Shown: one piece after another, positions 23,059-36,974 of the stretch
Layout of the letters: each line of letters opens with the position of its first letter
How positions within the stretch are numbered: the first letter of the stretch is position 1
Assembly (NCBI GenBank): GCA_013399895.1
Contig: VXBA01005856.1
Span: 186,001-250,000, forward strand
Length of the DNA stretch: 64,000 nucleotides
Direction: 5' to 3'
Origin: Serilophus lunatus
Lineage: Eukaryota; Chordata; Aves; Passeriformes; Eurylaimidae
The notes under the pieces: generated by a model
What the model saw: the letters and a program-made list of their open reading frames with translations, nothing else
The model's database searches: none
What the model was told of the DNA's origin: nothing
Position numbers and translations under genes: made by a program

Positions 23059-26000
23059 TCAAAGCCCTTCTGTGTGTACAGCACTTTCCTCAGCAGCCAC
23101 ATGCCTGCCAAGCACCATTTCATCACAGCAAAACACTTGCATCAACAGGCTCATCATTTTGGACAGAGACAGAGTAAAGCTGCAGGTAGAAAAGTAAAAC
23201 ACATTTTGACAAATATCAGTAGCACTTGTAATCCCCAAATACTGTGCCCTGAGAGAGGAATTGATGTTCTTGTGGCAATAAACTAGTCTGTTTCCCGCCA
23301 GTGACAGCAGCCTTACCTTTTAGCATTTTCTTTCAGTCTTTAATTCTCCCTGGATAGATTACTGGCACTTAGGAAAAACCATGTATTGATGTAGATGCTT
23401 GTCAGTTGAGCAGAAACTATGAAAGTGACTGACAAGGTTATTTCTCACAGTCTCCACGCTCCAAACAGCTTCTTGTGCCCATCTGCACATTTTAAATTTC
23501 TGCTCAAATTCATCTCTGAAGGGGACAGGCTTAGTAGGTCTTTAGTGATACCTGTTACAGAAAGCTGAAGGCCAGTAACAGTGGTTAGTATTTTTATCTC
23601 TCCAGAAATTATTGCTATGTGCAGTAGTAAGGCCTTTGAAACAAGTAGTGATTTTATTACTTTAATGATTTGCCATATAGAGTAAATGGAAAATTACTGA
23701 GGGGGGAAAAAAAAGGCAGACAAATACATTTAGATGTCTTTACTTCATTTGTAAAGAGATATATCAAGGCAGTATTTTTTGAGCTAAGGAGGACTAATAA
23801 AATCAGTATAATAATTTTGATAGAAAAAATATAATTCAATGGATATTACATTGTGGTCCATTGATTGACAGAGAGATAATGTCTTATTTTATTGACTGCA
23901 CAGATAGTTATAAGTATGCACAGAATCAATACAAAAGAAATGTGCAAACATCTCTTTTATCAGATTTTTTATCCTTAGCTTTTATGAGATTGCTAATTTT
24001 AACATCAGCAACTTGCACTCTGCCAGTACAAGATGCATGGGTATTACCCCACTATTTTAATTTGGAAGGATTTTGAAGTTTATGATCAGTAGTTGGCTGA
24101 GGAATCAGATGAAAAAAAAACATTCAAACAAGTCTGAAAAGCATTGTTTGTCTTTGATCTAACTTCAATAGGATGCTAAGAAAAAAAAAAAAAGATGCAA
24201 ATAATGTGCAGGTGGTGACTGTAGTTGAGGAGTGGCTGCTTCTCTCAGCAGTCATTCTATTAATCTACACTGACCCACACTGAATACAGGTGTTCATGCC
24301 AGCTGAAATGAAACAAAATGTTACAAACCAGAATTTCCACCATGTCAAAATCCTACAGACTAGTTGTTCACTGGCACTGCAGGGAAGAGTTATTGATTTA
24401 CAGGCAGCTTGTTATGATAGAGGTATCAGTTAAAGAGCAAAAGGACTTTTGTTCTTTGTCATTTATCCTTGGGCTTGTTATACCATGTGGCAGGGGAGAA
24501 AAAATTTATATCAACTCAGTGGGAGCTGGAAGGGAGAAGAAAATCTTGCTTGATGGTTAATCATGTCAAAATAAAAGAGGGTAAAATCTCCACGCGTTGT
24601 TTGATGGTTAAACTTCTCCATGAAATCTTCCCTGTAGAGTTTAAGTGTTTTGGTGAGTTTCTACACTGCCTTACAGTGCCAGGAAAAGTGGATTTAAACA
24701 ATTCATGGAGGTCAAGTGTAAATATCTTCAAGAGCATCCATGAGAAAGGGTAGCCCTATGTGCCTGTGCCAAATCCTGTTCAGGCAGAGGGAATCCTTTC
24801 TGCCTTAGAAGGTGAGAACTGTGGGAGTTCTCAGACTTGGGTATAGAAGAAAGTGCTTCATTTTCTTACAGCAGTATGTAAGAGAAAAAGGGAAAGCCCT
24901 GTTTTCTTCCCTTCTGTTTGATCCAGAAGTGATGAAAGTTGTTGACAGTCATGAAGCTTCTGTGAAGGCAGAACTTTTATTGTGACAATTAGTTTTTTTC
25001 TTAAAGAATGCCTTTTGAAAGAAAAATACAAAAGAAGAAACTTTCACACTTTATTGAGATGGAAACATTCAAAGATGTAATTTAGTCTTTTAAATATAGG
25101 AGAGGTTGAGAAGAGTTCAACATGAAGCTTTTTTTGATCTGTGTAGATTCACCTTATGCATAATTTTGTGCATGAGTTCATTCTTAATACAAACACTTTG
25201 CCCTACTCAAAAATTAGGAACACCATTCAAATCAAATTACAAAGGAAAATGTTGTAGGTTTCAATGTGTATTCCAATATATTATTTAGTGCCCTTTGTAA
25301 TAGAAAAGCTTAATTATCAACAAGTGTAGAAACAGATATGTTTTCTGTACAGCATGAAGCTGAATTCATCAAAATGTGTTTATTCCCCTATAATTTGCTG
25401 TGCTGTAGCAGTTTTAATTGTGCTTACTATGAAAAATGTCTTAATCTGGACTTCATTTTTAATGGAGACAAGTCTTGGTTTAATTAAGTTCTCCTAAGTA
25501 CAACTGCATGGGAAATTTAAGAAAAAAATCTACTTATGTCACATTTTAAAATTACTTCTGTATTTTTACTGTGTTTTGCATGCCTTCTTTGTGCATTACT
25601 GTGCTTCCTAACACCACGACTGAGCAACAGATTAGCAAATACAAACACCCAATAGTTTTCCAGGATTCCTCAAGAAGTTATAAGAAGCCCATATGGGAAA
25701 TACAACCTTTCCACATGGCTGGAAGATATGGCAAATCAGGTGGAAAGGAGTTGCAAAACAACCCAAACCATCTTTGACTGCCCAATGAACGTGGGATCAG
25801 GACAAAGTCTCTGAGTAATTGTTAATTTCCAATAGGTATTATTTTCTTTTAACTTGCACCATTTGTCTCTGAAGAAGCAACACAAAACCTCTTCTAGATC
25901 CTGCCCTTTGCAGATGGAACAATTCCTATTCATGTGACAGTACAGCAGACCTTTATTTTCAAAACTGTAAATCCACGATGTTTTTCTGACTTGCTGTTTT

Positions 26001-26979
26001 TGTCAGTCTTCTTCTTTCCTTCTATTCAGTCACCTCCTTTTTGTCTTAAAGAAACACAGTGCTTCTTTGTAATGAACTATTTCTATTCATATTGTGACAC
26101 ATTTTTCTCATCTTCACCAAAAAACTTGTATCTTGCATGAAATAACATTAACTATTCACTCTTCATTAATGGTTCTGTACCCCATCTAAATCTCTATGTT
26201 TAACCTAAAGTAATATCCAGGTTTTAAAAATACCTAATTCATAAAATAAGCAAGTCCTGTAAAACATCAAGAGCTACATAAAAACATAAATAATTTTCTT
26301 TCCATACATGATATGCACTCCTCAGACCCTTAATGTTTCTGAATCATTACAATATTTTCAGCAACAAAAGGATGACTAATTCTAGACTGTAATACAGGTA
26401 TTTTCATTCCTTTATTACTTACTACCTTAACCCCAAAGTCAGTGTTATCAAGATCCAGACACTAACTCCTCCTCATCAAAATTTTAAGCCATGCCTCAAG
26501 CGGGCACAGAGGGTCAGTGAAACAGAAAGTACAATAAACTGAACTGCTATGCTGACTCCAAGGAAGAGAAAGGTTTGGAAATGTGGCAGAATTTATTAAT
26601 TTATGCTTAAAATATTTAGCATTTGCTCTAGAGGTGCAAAATTGGCTGAGGAGAAATAGGTTCTGCAAGGTCCATTCTGCTCAGGCTGAGATTTATTTTG
26701 ATAGTTTCATCCTTCTTACTGCTAAAAATAACTACAGAGAAGAAATACAGAGGAAAAAACCCCAAACCTCAACATACTGGTCTTCCTGATCCATCAAATA
26801 CTCTTGGGTTTCAAGATTTGGATTTTTTTTTCCCCCCTCTGGAAGTTAGCTGCAAGTTCTCTTAAATGAGAATGAGAATTCTTGTGGTATTTCTCTTTTG
26901 CACAACAGAATCACTTCATGACAAAGTTCATATAACTCTTAATAATAGCTCATATGAAACTGTTGTGACCTTCTCATTC
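23059..26979. other. AT-rich unique sequence
   Basis: No gene or repeat family is recognised. It contains several A runs (for example near 24180) and many short frames without support. Confidence 0.4.
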
Positions 26980-27392
26980 CCCTCCAGGATCCTCGAGGGT
27001 TGTCCCAACCCATGGGCAGCACCAGATCTTGGCCTTGCTAAACTTCATGACGTTCCCAAGGGCCACTTCTGGAGCTTGTCCAGATCCCTCTGGATGGCCC
27101 TGTCCTTCAGATGTGTCTTCTGCACTTGATCCCATCCTGTACATCATTAATGGAGATATGAAACAGCACTGGTCCCTGTATGGACCCCTGAGGGCACCAC
27201 CAGTCACTGGTGTCCACTGGGACTCTTAACCATTGACCACGACCCTCTGGATGTGACCATCCAACCTATTCCTTATCCAGGTAGTAGATCACCCATTGGC
27301 TCCATCTCTTTCCAGGCTGGAGAGAAAGATGTTGACAAATGCAGACAAATGACATCTGTAGCCCTCCCGTTGTCCACTGATGTAGTCATTGT
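26980..27392 (-). mobile_element. CR1 LINE reverse-transcriptase fragment (antisense)
   Basis: On the minus strand the sequence follows the middle of the CR1 second ORF. It begins with the GACAACGGGAGGGCTACAGA block, passes the region around reverse-transcriptase motif B (GGGGTCCATACAGGGACCAG), and ends after the GAGGGATCTGGACAAGCTC block. Both ends are truncated, and the 3' tail typical of other copies is missing. Small indels shift the frame between blocks and the catalytic Phe-Ala-Asp-Asp region is deleted, so it cannot encode an enzyme. Confidence 0.88.
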
Positions 27393-30300
27393 AAATAAAT
27401 ATATTAAGATGAGTCATTAGTCTAAGACAACCTATTTCTTAGACATTTCTTCCTATTACATGTGAGTGTTCAACGTCTGTTCATTCCTTTCTAAAAACAC
27501 CCCTGCAATCTGTTTTCACTTATAAACTATACTCGTTTATAAACACAGAGGGAACAGATCCCAGCATGATAATAAATCAGGAGCTATTGTTTCCTTATAG
27601 TATTTGTCATTTGTACTAAACACACCAGATTTTTTTTTCTGGCCTCCTGGTTTCTCTGCATTTTGCATGCTGACAGTGAGAAGAGATGTAAGAGCAGATG
27701 TCATTGTGCTACCCCCTGCCTCCAGAGCAGATTGAATATTTTGTTATCACCATTTGCAGGCTATTGTGTGCAGACATTTACTCTGAAATTTACGAAGCAA
27801 CACTGCAATGCCTGCTTTGCGAGAGATATTGGTGGGTGCAAATGTTCTTAAATAAGTCCTGATATTTTTCCCTCTATGCTTTATCTATATGACATTTTAT
27901 TAAAATAAATATAAAAGTGTGTGCATTTTCCACACAGTCACAAAACATGCTTTTAAAACTGATGCTTAGGTACCATTTGCACTTATATTGCAGTATTGAA
28001 CACTTTCCTCACATCACTACCACTGTCTTTTGTTTCCACTTCAAGTAGTCCTTCTGTAAAAAGCAACAAATTAAATCTTTGATCTCCAGAGGTTAATGTG
28101 AAATTTAATATGTCTTTAATAGAGACTACAGCAATAATTACCTGCTGTCAAAGGTCATTCTGCCACTGGTTGGTGGACTGCAAGTTTGTCAAACTCCTCT
28201 TGGTCCTCCTAGCTGGGGCTGTCCTGCTGCAGAATGTACATTATTGACAAAATTTCTTACCAAAATATATGTAATTGCAAAAGTGTGGAGTCATTCTAAA
28301 TAACTACATCTGTTGGTTTCCAAGGAGACTCCTCAAAAAATGTGTGAGAAGGACATCAAAGAGTTTTTGATTGTACAATTTAATCGTCTTCTCTTATCTG
28401 TTACAATATATTTCTTGTAATACTTAAAATTATCATTATCTAGCTAACAGTATTCATTTATAGCTGTAAAAAATTTCTGTATAAGGTCTCTAAGGACTTC
28501 TCAACACAAGTTTCAAATTTTGAGGAGAAAACTGAAAAAGAATAACAAAATACTTCCCTAGGAGAATAGAGAAACTCAGAAACCCATTCAATATTTTCTA
28601 ATTCTCTATTATAAGGCAGTTAAATAATTTAAATATTTGTACACCCTGACACTTTACAAAGCAACAAGTGTAAATAAAATAGGCCTTGCCACTTATAGGC
28701 AGGCCTAGAAATGTTGCTGGAAGAAAATCTAGACAGATTTTGAACCTGAGTTGTACAGCAGTACATTTAACTTATTTGTTTCTCAGGTTAATCATAAATA
28801 ACAGAAAGTATTGTTCTGGCAATTATTACAAGTCAATCTGATTTTTTTGTTTTCACTGAACATTTTCATTCACCTCTTTATTGAAAATTTATCAATGTTT
28901 GATAGAAATTTTAATGTGTTTTGTGATTCCTGATTCTAATTTAGCTTTCAAATGCATTTTGAAATGAGTCATTATAGAAGGACCTCTAATACTGTTAAGG
29001 CTGAATGGCAGGTCTTGAAATTAAGGTGATTTGGAATTATATTTTTGCTGCTTTTTATCAATTAACTAAGGAATTACTCATTAGTGTCAGGGTTGTATTC
29101 AAGTTTATGCATTCATAAATGTTTATATTTATGGCTCCTTCTAGAGATCCCACACATGGGGACGTATGGACTTGTGTGTAGAAATTTAGAAGCCGTAAGG
29201 GTCAGCTATAAGCCTCTTATTTTGCTTTGCTCTGTTTCTCTAGGCAGTTACCACCCCTCAATTTTCACAGCTCCTTAGATTTTTCTTTCCCTGACAACCA
29301 TACTTCATTCCATATTTACATTTCAAATAACAATTACAATGGAGATCATAGGATCACAATTGCATCCTTTTTTTTTATTTATTTAAATAAGCATATTCTT
29401 TTAAATTTCATTTTGTGTTACATTGTCTATCAGTCTCAATTCTTTCCTAAATGTCTGAGGAGTTATCTTTTTTATTATTGAAAGACTCTTCAAATCTCTT
29501 TATCCTTAATGTCTGTAAGGGGGTACTCAGTAGCCAGGCTGCAGATACTCCTCTTTTCCATCTAATGGTTCATGTTTATCTGTTCTGTCTTTTGTCACCA
29601 TTTAAATAGGATTGAATAAGTCTTCTTTTCACACATACCACTCACAGTATGGACAAAAAAACACACAGGGAGAAAAAAAACACAACACATCCTAACCTGT
29701 GCTGATACTGCCTGATATTTCTAGGCATCTGTAGGGTTCCCTTCTGTCAAAACACAAGTGCAATTTTTGGTTGTTGCATCTGTTTAAGGGGTTTTATGCT
29801 TTTGCTACTAATGGCAACAGGATTAATTTTTCACTATTTTCATCTTGACAAGTAAATGTCTATGCCTGGCAGAACTACTTCTGCAGAGAGGATACCATCT
29901 GCTTTTCCTGAGCATTCTCTGCAGACCTGCAGAGGTAGAAAGAGGATGTGAGTCTAATTTATTATTTCTATCGAGAAAAACTTGCATGCTCATCTGAGGA
30001 TAGAACTTAGACTCTGTTTATTTCCAGTGTAAAGTAATTTCAAGGAGATAAGTCTTAAGTCCTTTCATAAACAGGCAGAGGAGGGAAGTACAAAAAAAAA
30101 AAGATACACAGAAGGCAGCACAAGTACTACATTTTATATTGTAAAACAACACAAATTTCTGCAAGACATGAAGACTGCAAATACGACTGAGCTGTGAGGA
30201 TGGGCTAGTCAGCTGGAGGGCAAGATGGTCCAGTAAGTTGTACAATGCAAATAGAAGGACATTTTCACAACTGTAGATCTGGAAAAAATATTTTGGCCCC

Positions 30301-30969
30301 GCAACAAAGGTCCTGATGCAACGTGTTGCTGAGAAAGTGGTAAAACATATCATAATGCTAGGAGCTAACTCTCAAGGTGATTTACATTGCCATGGTGTGC
30401 AAATCCAGTGTTCTTATAGAACTACAAAATAGCATTATTGTAAATTCTCCCTTGGCAGAAATGGAAATAATTTCACTTTTTTATTTTACCTGAATTCAGT
30501 AAAAACAGCATCTTGCTTTCATGTCACTGCAGCCTGCACAAGCCTCAAAATTTCTTTTCTTTCTTTGTGTGTAAGTGGAAGTTTCTCTGTAGGAAAAATA
30601 ATTTTTATTGAATCAGACCCAGTGACAGAAGAAAATAGGCAATAAAAGCAAACACTGAAATTAAAATTGCAAATCAGAGGAGTTTCTTTATTTGTTTTTC
30701 CAAATCATTTTCATAGTGACATTTTCCTCACCTTGTAAATGGTGTCTTCCTAGACCAACCACACATCTAAGTCATAGGTATGAAGCTGCTGTTTAGGGAA
30801 TTTTTAGAGAACAAAAGCAAGGTTGGAGCTTTCCTAGTAGGAAAAGAAGATTATACCATGTAAAAATAAAAGAGTCTGTTTCTTAGATTTTTAAAAAAGA
30901 GGAGTCTGAGGAATCAACATACTTTTGCAAGAGTCGTGCAAAGGTTTAATGCTGGATAGTGCCACTGAA
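27393..30969. other. AT-rich unique sequence
   Basis: No recognised element. The stretch around 28840-29060 faintly resembles 46960-47070 in a few words, too weakly to call a repeat. Confidence 0.4.
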
Positions 30970-31011
30970 ATTGTTCAATTGTTCAAATTGTTCGATTGTT
31001 CAGTTGTTCAA
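30970..31011. repeat. TTGTTCAA minisatellite
   Basis: Five imperfect tandem units of ATTGTTCA / GTTGTTCA, 8-9 bp each. One unit carries G in place of A. Confidence 0.85.
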
Positions 31012-32979
31012 CCTTCTCACATTTGCTCAACATACAAAGCTGCTTTGTGGCTTGTGGGCTGGAGCTTATAGAATTATCCTAACCCTGAGGTGAGCAAAGC
31101 ATTTCCAGATGCATTAACAGTGCTCCAAAAGTGGGAGAAGGCCTTGGTTGTTTAAAGATGCTGTTGTAGTGGTCCACTGATTGATTCAAGACACCATTAC
31201 ATTAAACCATACACAAACTTAGAAGGTATCACAGAAATCTTAGAGCTTAGGTGGGTATCTGTGAAAAAAAGGCTGAGAGAAAATAGGGTGACAATGTGGG
31301 ATTTATGAGTTCATGCCTTTAAAATTATGTTGACACACATGTCTGATAACATTTCTGTCTGCTACAGTCAATGGAGAGAACAGCAGCATTTATGGAGAAC
31401 AATTAATTTTGTCTTAAAATAGGTGTATAAAATAAGTTAAATAAATTGTGCTTATTTCTCTCAGATAATAGTAAAAGACATCCAGATAACTCGTTCAGAT
31501 CTAAATGTCTGTGTTATAGATGTCTGATGTTAAAGTGAGATAAAGAGACTCTTTAGAAAGTCACAGAGAATACTAAAGACCCAGCTAGGACTCCACACCT
31601 CCATCACCCAAAGCAAGGGAAGTAGTGCTTTTTTCATTTGATGGCGATGTTGAATACCTTTAATTAAAATATGCATAATTTCTTTATTTTTTCCTTTGCT
31701 TGACTAGGCTGACCAGCCTGTTTAGGCTGACCAAATTCTGCATATCTGGACACACATTTCCAGGTTCCTGTAGTTCTGACCTCTGTAGTAATGGAGGAAG
31801 TTTTCTGGTTGCACTGTGTAACCTTCACCCTTATGCTCACATCATCATTACCATAAACTATAGCTGGAGCAAGGCAGCAGTAAAATAAGGTTAGCTATTT
31901 TTCAGCATGCTGTCTCTTTGCAGGGACTGTTTTGCTACTGTTTTTCACTTTATATGAGAGCACAATTTGATTCACAATTCCTTAGTCTCCTAACATAGGC
32001 TCATCTTTTGTTTTACTTAAAATCCTATGATTATTCTGCCCCTCAAAACTGAGTAGTTTTGCCTTTCCCCCCATAATTTCAGCATGTATAATATAGTGGT
32101 CGTTTGTGCAGTAGTTTGAAAGCAAAGGATGAACAAAATTAGAGAATAGGAACAGTAATCACACAGTGAATTTTTGCTGAGTCCCCTGAATTAGCTGACT
32201 AGCTGATGATGAAAATATTATATGCAGAGAAATAATTATATGTATAACTTTTTTAGTCCAACTCAGTTAATAGCTGTCTTGTCAGAATTTTAAAGTACTA
32301 TAACGAATTATTTATTAAAAAGCTCCAGGGAGAAGATGTTAATAGTTCCAGGGAAAATTTTGAATATGAAATACTATAAATATTGTAAATAAAAGTTGTA
32401 GTTGTGTAAATAATAGTAAAATTTTATTTCATAGTAAATCTGATGATGTTTCTTATTTTAAGGGCCTTACTGTAATAAGGCTTCAAGATACTTTCATCCT
32501 TGAAGAGTTTAGCACAAATATATAAATAGATTCCTTTGGCCCTCTGTTCAGAAAGGCTGGTTTCATGGTAGGCAACATGATCTTTTTTAATTTGAGCAAA
32601 CCTGCAATTTTTCCTGGTTACCAAACAAACAGTTTGAAATCTGCAAATGTCTTTACTCCTTCATCTCCTTTGATTGATCAGTGGTCAGCCTCTTCAGTTA
32701 CTAACAGACAAATATTTATACTTCTAGTAGTGCAGAAGTTGAGGCAATGCCTCACACAACATCGACTTTGGTCTTTGCAAATTGGCTCCTGGGTCTGCAA
32801 GGTTTTCTTCAACTCATAAATTCCTTCTGTATGCCACTGGCAGAGCTACTGCTGTGAAGTAAAAGAGGCAGATATGCTGTATGGAGGATGTTCAGGTTCC
32901 ACGCTGGACAGGCTGATAACTGGCACAATATTTTATTTTCTTGCTTTTTTGGACCTCTCCCTTTAACCAATTTCCACAC
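31012..32979. other. AT-rich unique sequence
   Basis: Nothing recognised beyond ordinary AT-rich DNA. Confidence 0.4.
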
Positions 32980-33004
32980 TTGGTGCTCTGACACAGAGCA
33001 CCAA
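32980..33004. other. Perfect 11-bp inverted repeat with 3-base loop
   Basis: TTGGTGCTCTG at 32980-32990 and its exact complement CAGAGCACCAA at 32994-33004 flank the loop ACA. The stem is GC-balanced, unlike its surroundings. It lies within a 110-codon minus-strand frame (33141-32809) that I do not recognise. Confidence 0.85.
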
Positions 33005-34341
33005 TAACCCTTTATATCCTTCTTGTACCTGCTTTTCTCCTTTGGGCCAAAGTAAGTCCTATCCTGCTGCTTACAACCCTTGAGGACCAAGGATTTTGGT
33101 TGCTGTTCATTTGGAGTGAATACATAAATATCTGTCTGCATAAACTTGTGTGTCTGGAGGTATCTATAGCAGCCTATTTTACAAGTACAGAGTCTGTGCC
33201 ATGTGACATCACTAAGCTTTGTAACCTGACATGTCTGCCTTTAAAAATAGATTTGCACAGGAAGGGCTAAGTTAAAATTTAAGTTGTATCATCCTAGCAT
33301 CAGTGAAAAGCAAAATCAGATTACATGTAGCTGGCCAACAATTCTGTTAATTATACCGATCAATAGGTCTTGCCACTAGGATTTTGTTGTTCCATTTACA
33401 AAAGAACTACAAATTATGGGGCTTTATCATGACATAAGGCATTTTTTTATGCGTTGTGTCACCTCTTATGTCACCACATTGTGACATTTCTGCCATGGCT
33501 TTTGCTCCTTGACAACAGTTCCTTAAAATCCAGAACTGTGCTGATGTAGACATAAGAGAGTAGTCCTGAATTTTTTATTAAGGACTTAAGTGAAGACACC
33601 AACTTCTCATAGCACAGATGACAGTATATATTATAGTGGTTCAATAAACAGTCCATGTGATAATAATTCTAATTATGAAATTCTATATAGCAAAAAAAAA
33701 AAAAAAAAANGCCCAACCTGCACAGAAGCAATTTGAAATAGACTATGAATTTGTCTTTTTTTTAATGATAAATTTGTTAATTTTTTTAATGTCCAGATGG
33801 TGCTTTTAGGCTTGTATCCAACAAATCCCATTGGTTCACCCAGAATGGAAAGACAAAATTGAGTCTCTTTAGCTTAAGATCTGGGATTTGAGATTAAGTT
33901 TAGGATTCATAAACCTCTAGTCCAAAAATCTGAAGTAAAACTTAAACTAATTTGAAATTCAAAAGTTTATAAAGAAGTCTCCAAAATTGATTCGTCTCTA
34001 GATTTTTGTCTACAATTTCAAAATGCTAGTAAAACCAGAAGAGATTTGACAATATCCAAAACAATTATACTTTGCAAAGAATTTATCAAAACCCCCCATT
34101 TTTCATTTCTGTAAAAGCATACAATTGCATGGAGAGGGGATTACAAGAACAAAATTGAACAGGTAAGAGTCATTCCTAGTATGAAAATCCAAGGAAAGAT
34201 TAAGTGTAGTAGAATAAATCAAAGTGATTATTTTCAGTCTATTATGGACGAGACTTCTGCAGTTTAAAAAAACCAAAATAAGATAGACTCAAGCTCAAAA
34301 AGTTGCAAAGAGACACAAAGGACTATTTGAAAATCAATACA
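33005..34341. other. AT-rich unique sequence
   Basis: It contains an 18-base A run with an N at 33692-33710. An AATAAA lies about 45 bases before the run, which could be the tail of a processed retrocopy. No recognisable body precedes it. Confidence 0.35.
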
Positions 34342-34363
34342 AAAGTCACACTAGTGTGACTTT
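34342..34363. other. Perfect 22-bp palindrome
   Basis: AAAGTCACACT is followed directly by its exact reverse complement AGTGTGACTTT, with no spacer. The half-site GTGTGAC is T-box/AP-1-like, but no binding can be inferred. Confidence 0.9.
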
Positions 34364-36320
34364 GGAGAGATTTTTAGGCTGTACTTGCTAAACCTCTTGT
34401 ATCTCAACTACTTGGTAGCAACTAGCTGCTAGGAAATGACACAAAAACATTTTCCAGAGAAGTTGCCTCACAGGATGGAGTCATGAACTTGCTTCAATCT
34501 GTGGAAAAATGTCTTTTGCCCACAGGAAGGCCAAGATACAGACTTGATGTTTTAAATATGTCCATCCTGATTAAGTGCTAAAGGGTAAATGGAGTGCTAG
34601 CAGGAGGCCTGATCACAGAGTCATAAATATTTAGGTATTCCATTCCAGTTCCCATTAAAGGGGAAAAAAATGACACAGAAGGACAAAACTAGACAGTAAT
34701 GAAAGTCCATCTGTTTCTAAAGTGCCTAAAGGTTCTGAGAGAGATTTTTTTCCCATAAGAACCAGGAAGTATAGCTCAAAAATATATGTTGAAACTACTC
34801 ACAACTCAGACAAACACAGCTTTCAATCTGACTAATTCTTTTAATTGTTTGTAATACTCATGAGTGATAAATTCTGGCATCATTAGCATCAAGTTGCAAC
34901 CTTTTATGCAATATTGTTTTTAAACAAATGAATATAATAGATTTCTACATATATAAGTATCTACATGTATAAGAATCATAAGTAAACTGTGTGTTTTGAA
35001 CAAAAATTGCCCTAAAAGAATAAATTATTGAAGTCCATGTGAAACTGTATTTCCATGTATGTTTCAGAGCATGGGAAAAGTATAAATATGGAAAGAAAAT
35101 CTTAAAAATACGTGATATGGCAATTCGATTCCTTCAATGTGTGAAAAGTAAAACTCACTTGTATGTGGGTATAAATCTATTCTACATGAAAATGTATTTT
35201 TTTACGTGGTGAGAAAAATAAAAACAAATTAGAAACTGAAGTTTATGAGACATGAATACACAGAAAATTTTCCTTTGCTCAGCACTTCCTTGAAACAATA
35301 AATTTGTGCTTTTCTGAATGAAGCATTATACATAATTATTTGTTTTGACTGATTGTGATTGTGAAATTCAGTCAATCCCCAAATGCCTGCTTTCAGGGGT
35401 TTCCTTTCTATGAATCAATGATACACATGTGGAAGAGTGCCGTTTGAATTCTGATTAAGTATGACTGACAGTTTTTTTAAAAAAATCATTAGTGAAAGGC
35501 AATGTTTCCCTACTTTTTTTCTATTTGTTTCCTGATGTTGTTGGTAAAAAGAAACTTCACACAGCCTGATGATGCAGCACTCTACAATTGGGATAGTCCC
35601 TCAAAACCCTTTGATTTTTCTGTCCTGACTGAGGAATACAATTTGCTTGTCGATGTATCTGCCTTTCTTTTTTTTTCCCCTCACAACAAGCAATTTCTTC
35701 AGATTTGATTCTCTCTCCTGACAATCTTTTTAGCTTTTGATCAGATTATTCTGGTCATTCTGGGCTGTTTCATCATAATCAAAGATGAGCAAAGAAATTT
35801 ATTTTGTGCATGCAGCTGGAAGTCATATCTTGTGATTGCAGTGTGGAGAGACACTTGAATGCTTGTGTTTTTTTCCCTGATATGAATCTTAAGGATGCCC
35901 CATGGTTTAGTATATCAGATATTTTAGATAGGACATTTACTTCATACTTTGTGTGAAATCACTGGCATTTAATCAAATAATTAAGACATCAACTGCTATT
36001 GTTGTAATGAAAAAACTTCAAATTAGTTTTGAGTTAGGAAAAATGCAAAGGGTTTTTGCCTTTTCTTCTTAATGACCTTTATATTTTGTTGTTACGAGGT
36101 GCAGGTGGTTTTCTGATGTCAAAAGCATCTGTGTTGTGTGAGTTAAATTATTATTTTGTTTAAAATTGATAGATCCTTATCTCTGAACAGAGTACAATTT
36201 TAAATAGTATTTTAAATAACATTCTAAATAACATTTGGCTCATACTTTACTCTGTGTAAATAGTTTTGCATTGCTTCTACTTTTCAGCTGAAGTATTACA
36301 TATTGTCCTTGATATGCATA
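34364..36320. other. AT-rich unique sequence
   Basis: Nothing recognised. Confidence 0.4.
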
Positions 36321-36378
36321 TTGTGTATATATGTATTATACACATAATGTATATATAATATATACACACACACAAACA
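36321..36378. repeat. TA/CA microsatellite
   Basis: Alternating purine-pyrimidine sequence (GTGTATATATG to ATATATACACACACAC). A 7-bp inverted pair GTGTATA/TATACAC occurs inside. Confidence 0.8.
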
Positions 36379-36974
36379 CTTGTATACAGATAATACACAT
36401 GTTATCATCTGTGGCAGGTCATCCAACAAGTTAGGGGTCTAGAGAGAAAAGATCCAAAGGGAATATTTATATAACTTTCAGTCAATAATGGCAAAGACAG
36501 CAAAAAGAGGAAGGGGATTTATATAACCAGGATGCTTTCTTTGATAACTGAGACATCTGGTTTATGGGATTTATAAATAACATATGCATACAAGCATAAT
36601 ATATATATGTATATACATGAACTCATTGCAAATAGCTCTTTATCTAATAATTTTTACCCTTTTCTATATACAAACTCACTCATGTGTAACTGGAACTCAT
36701 CAGAAGTAATCCATGGTATAATAAATATTTTTGAAATGCATTCAGTGCAATCTATCACAATTATACTCACTTTGTTTATGGAGAATAGATGTTCTTTCAT
36801 TAACAAATAGGGAGAAAGATGCTCTCTAGAATTAACAACATCAAACCACTCACTGCATATTTCAATAGGGTTTTATAACAGCAGTCTTTAACAGTGTAAG
36901 AATTGGTAACAAGGGTTGTACTTGTGTTTAATTTTCACTATCCTGCCTTGATTCTCTTGGATTTGTTCTGATGG
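36379..36974. other. AT-rich unique sequence
   Basis: No element is recognised before the long CR1. It includes a short TA-rich run near 36600. Confidence 0.4.

Noticed and set aside
28840..29060. Word similarity to 46960-47070 (TTATTGAAAATT, AAGGTGATTTG-like words)
   Set aside because: Only a few short AT-rich words match in order. This cannot be told from composition without an alignment.
33692..33710. Poly-A as proof of a processed pseudogene
   Set aside because: A homopolymer alone is not enough. No parental coding sequence or flanking duplication is visible.
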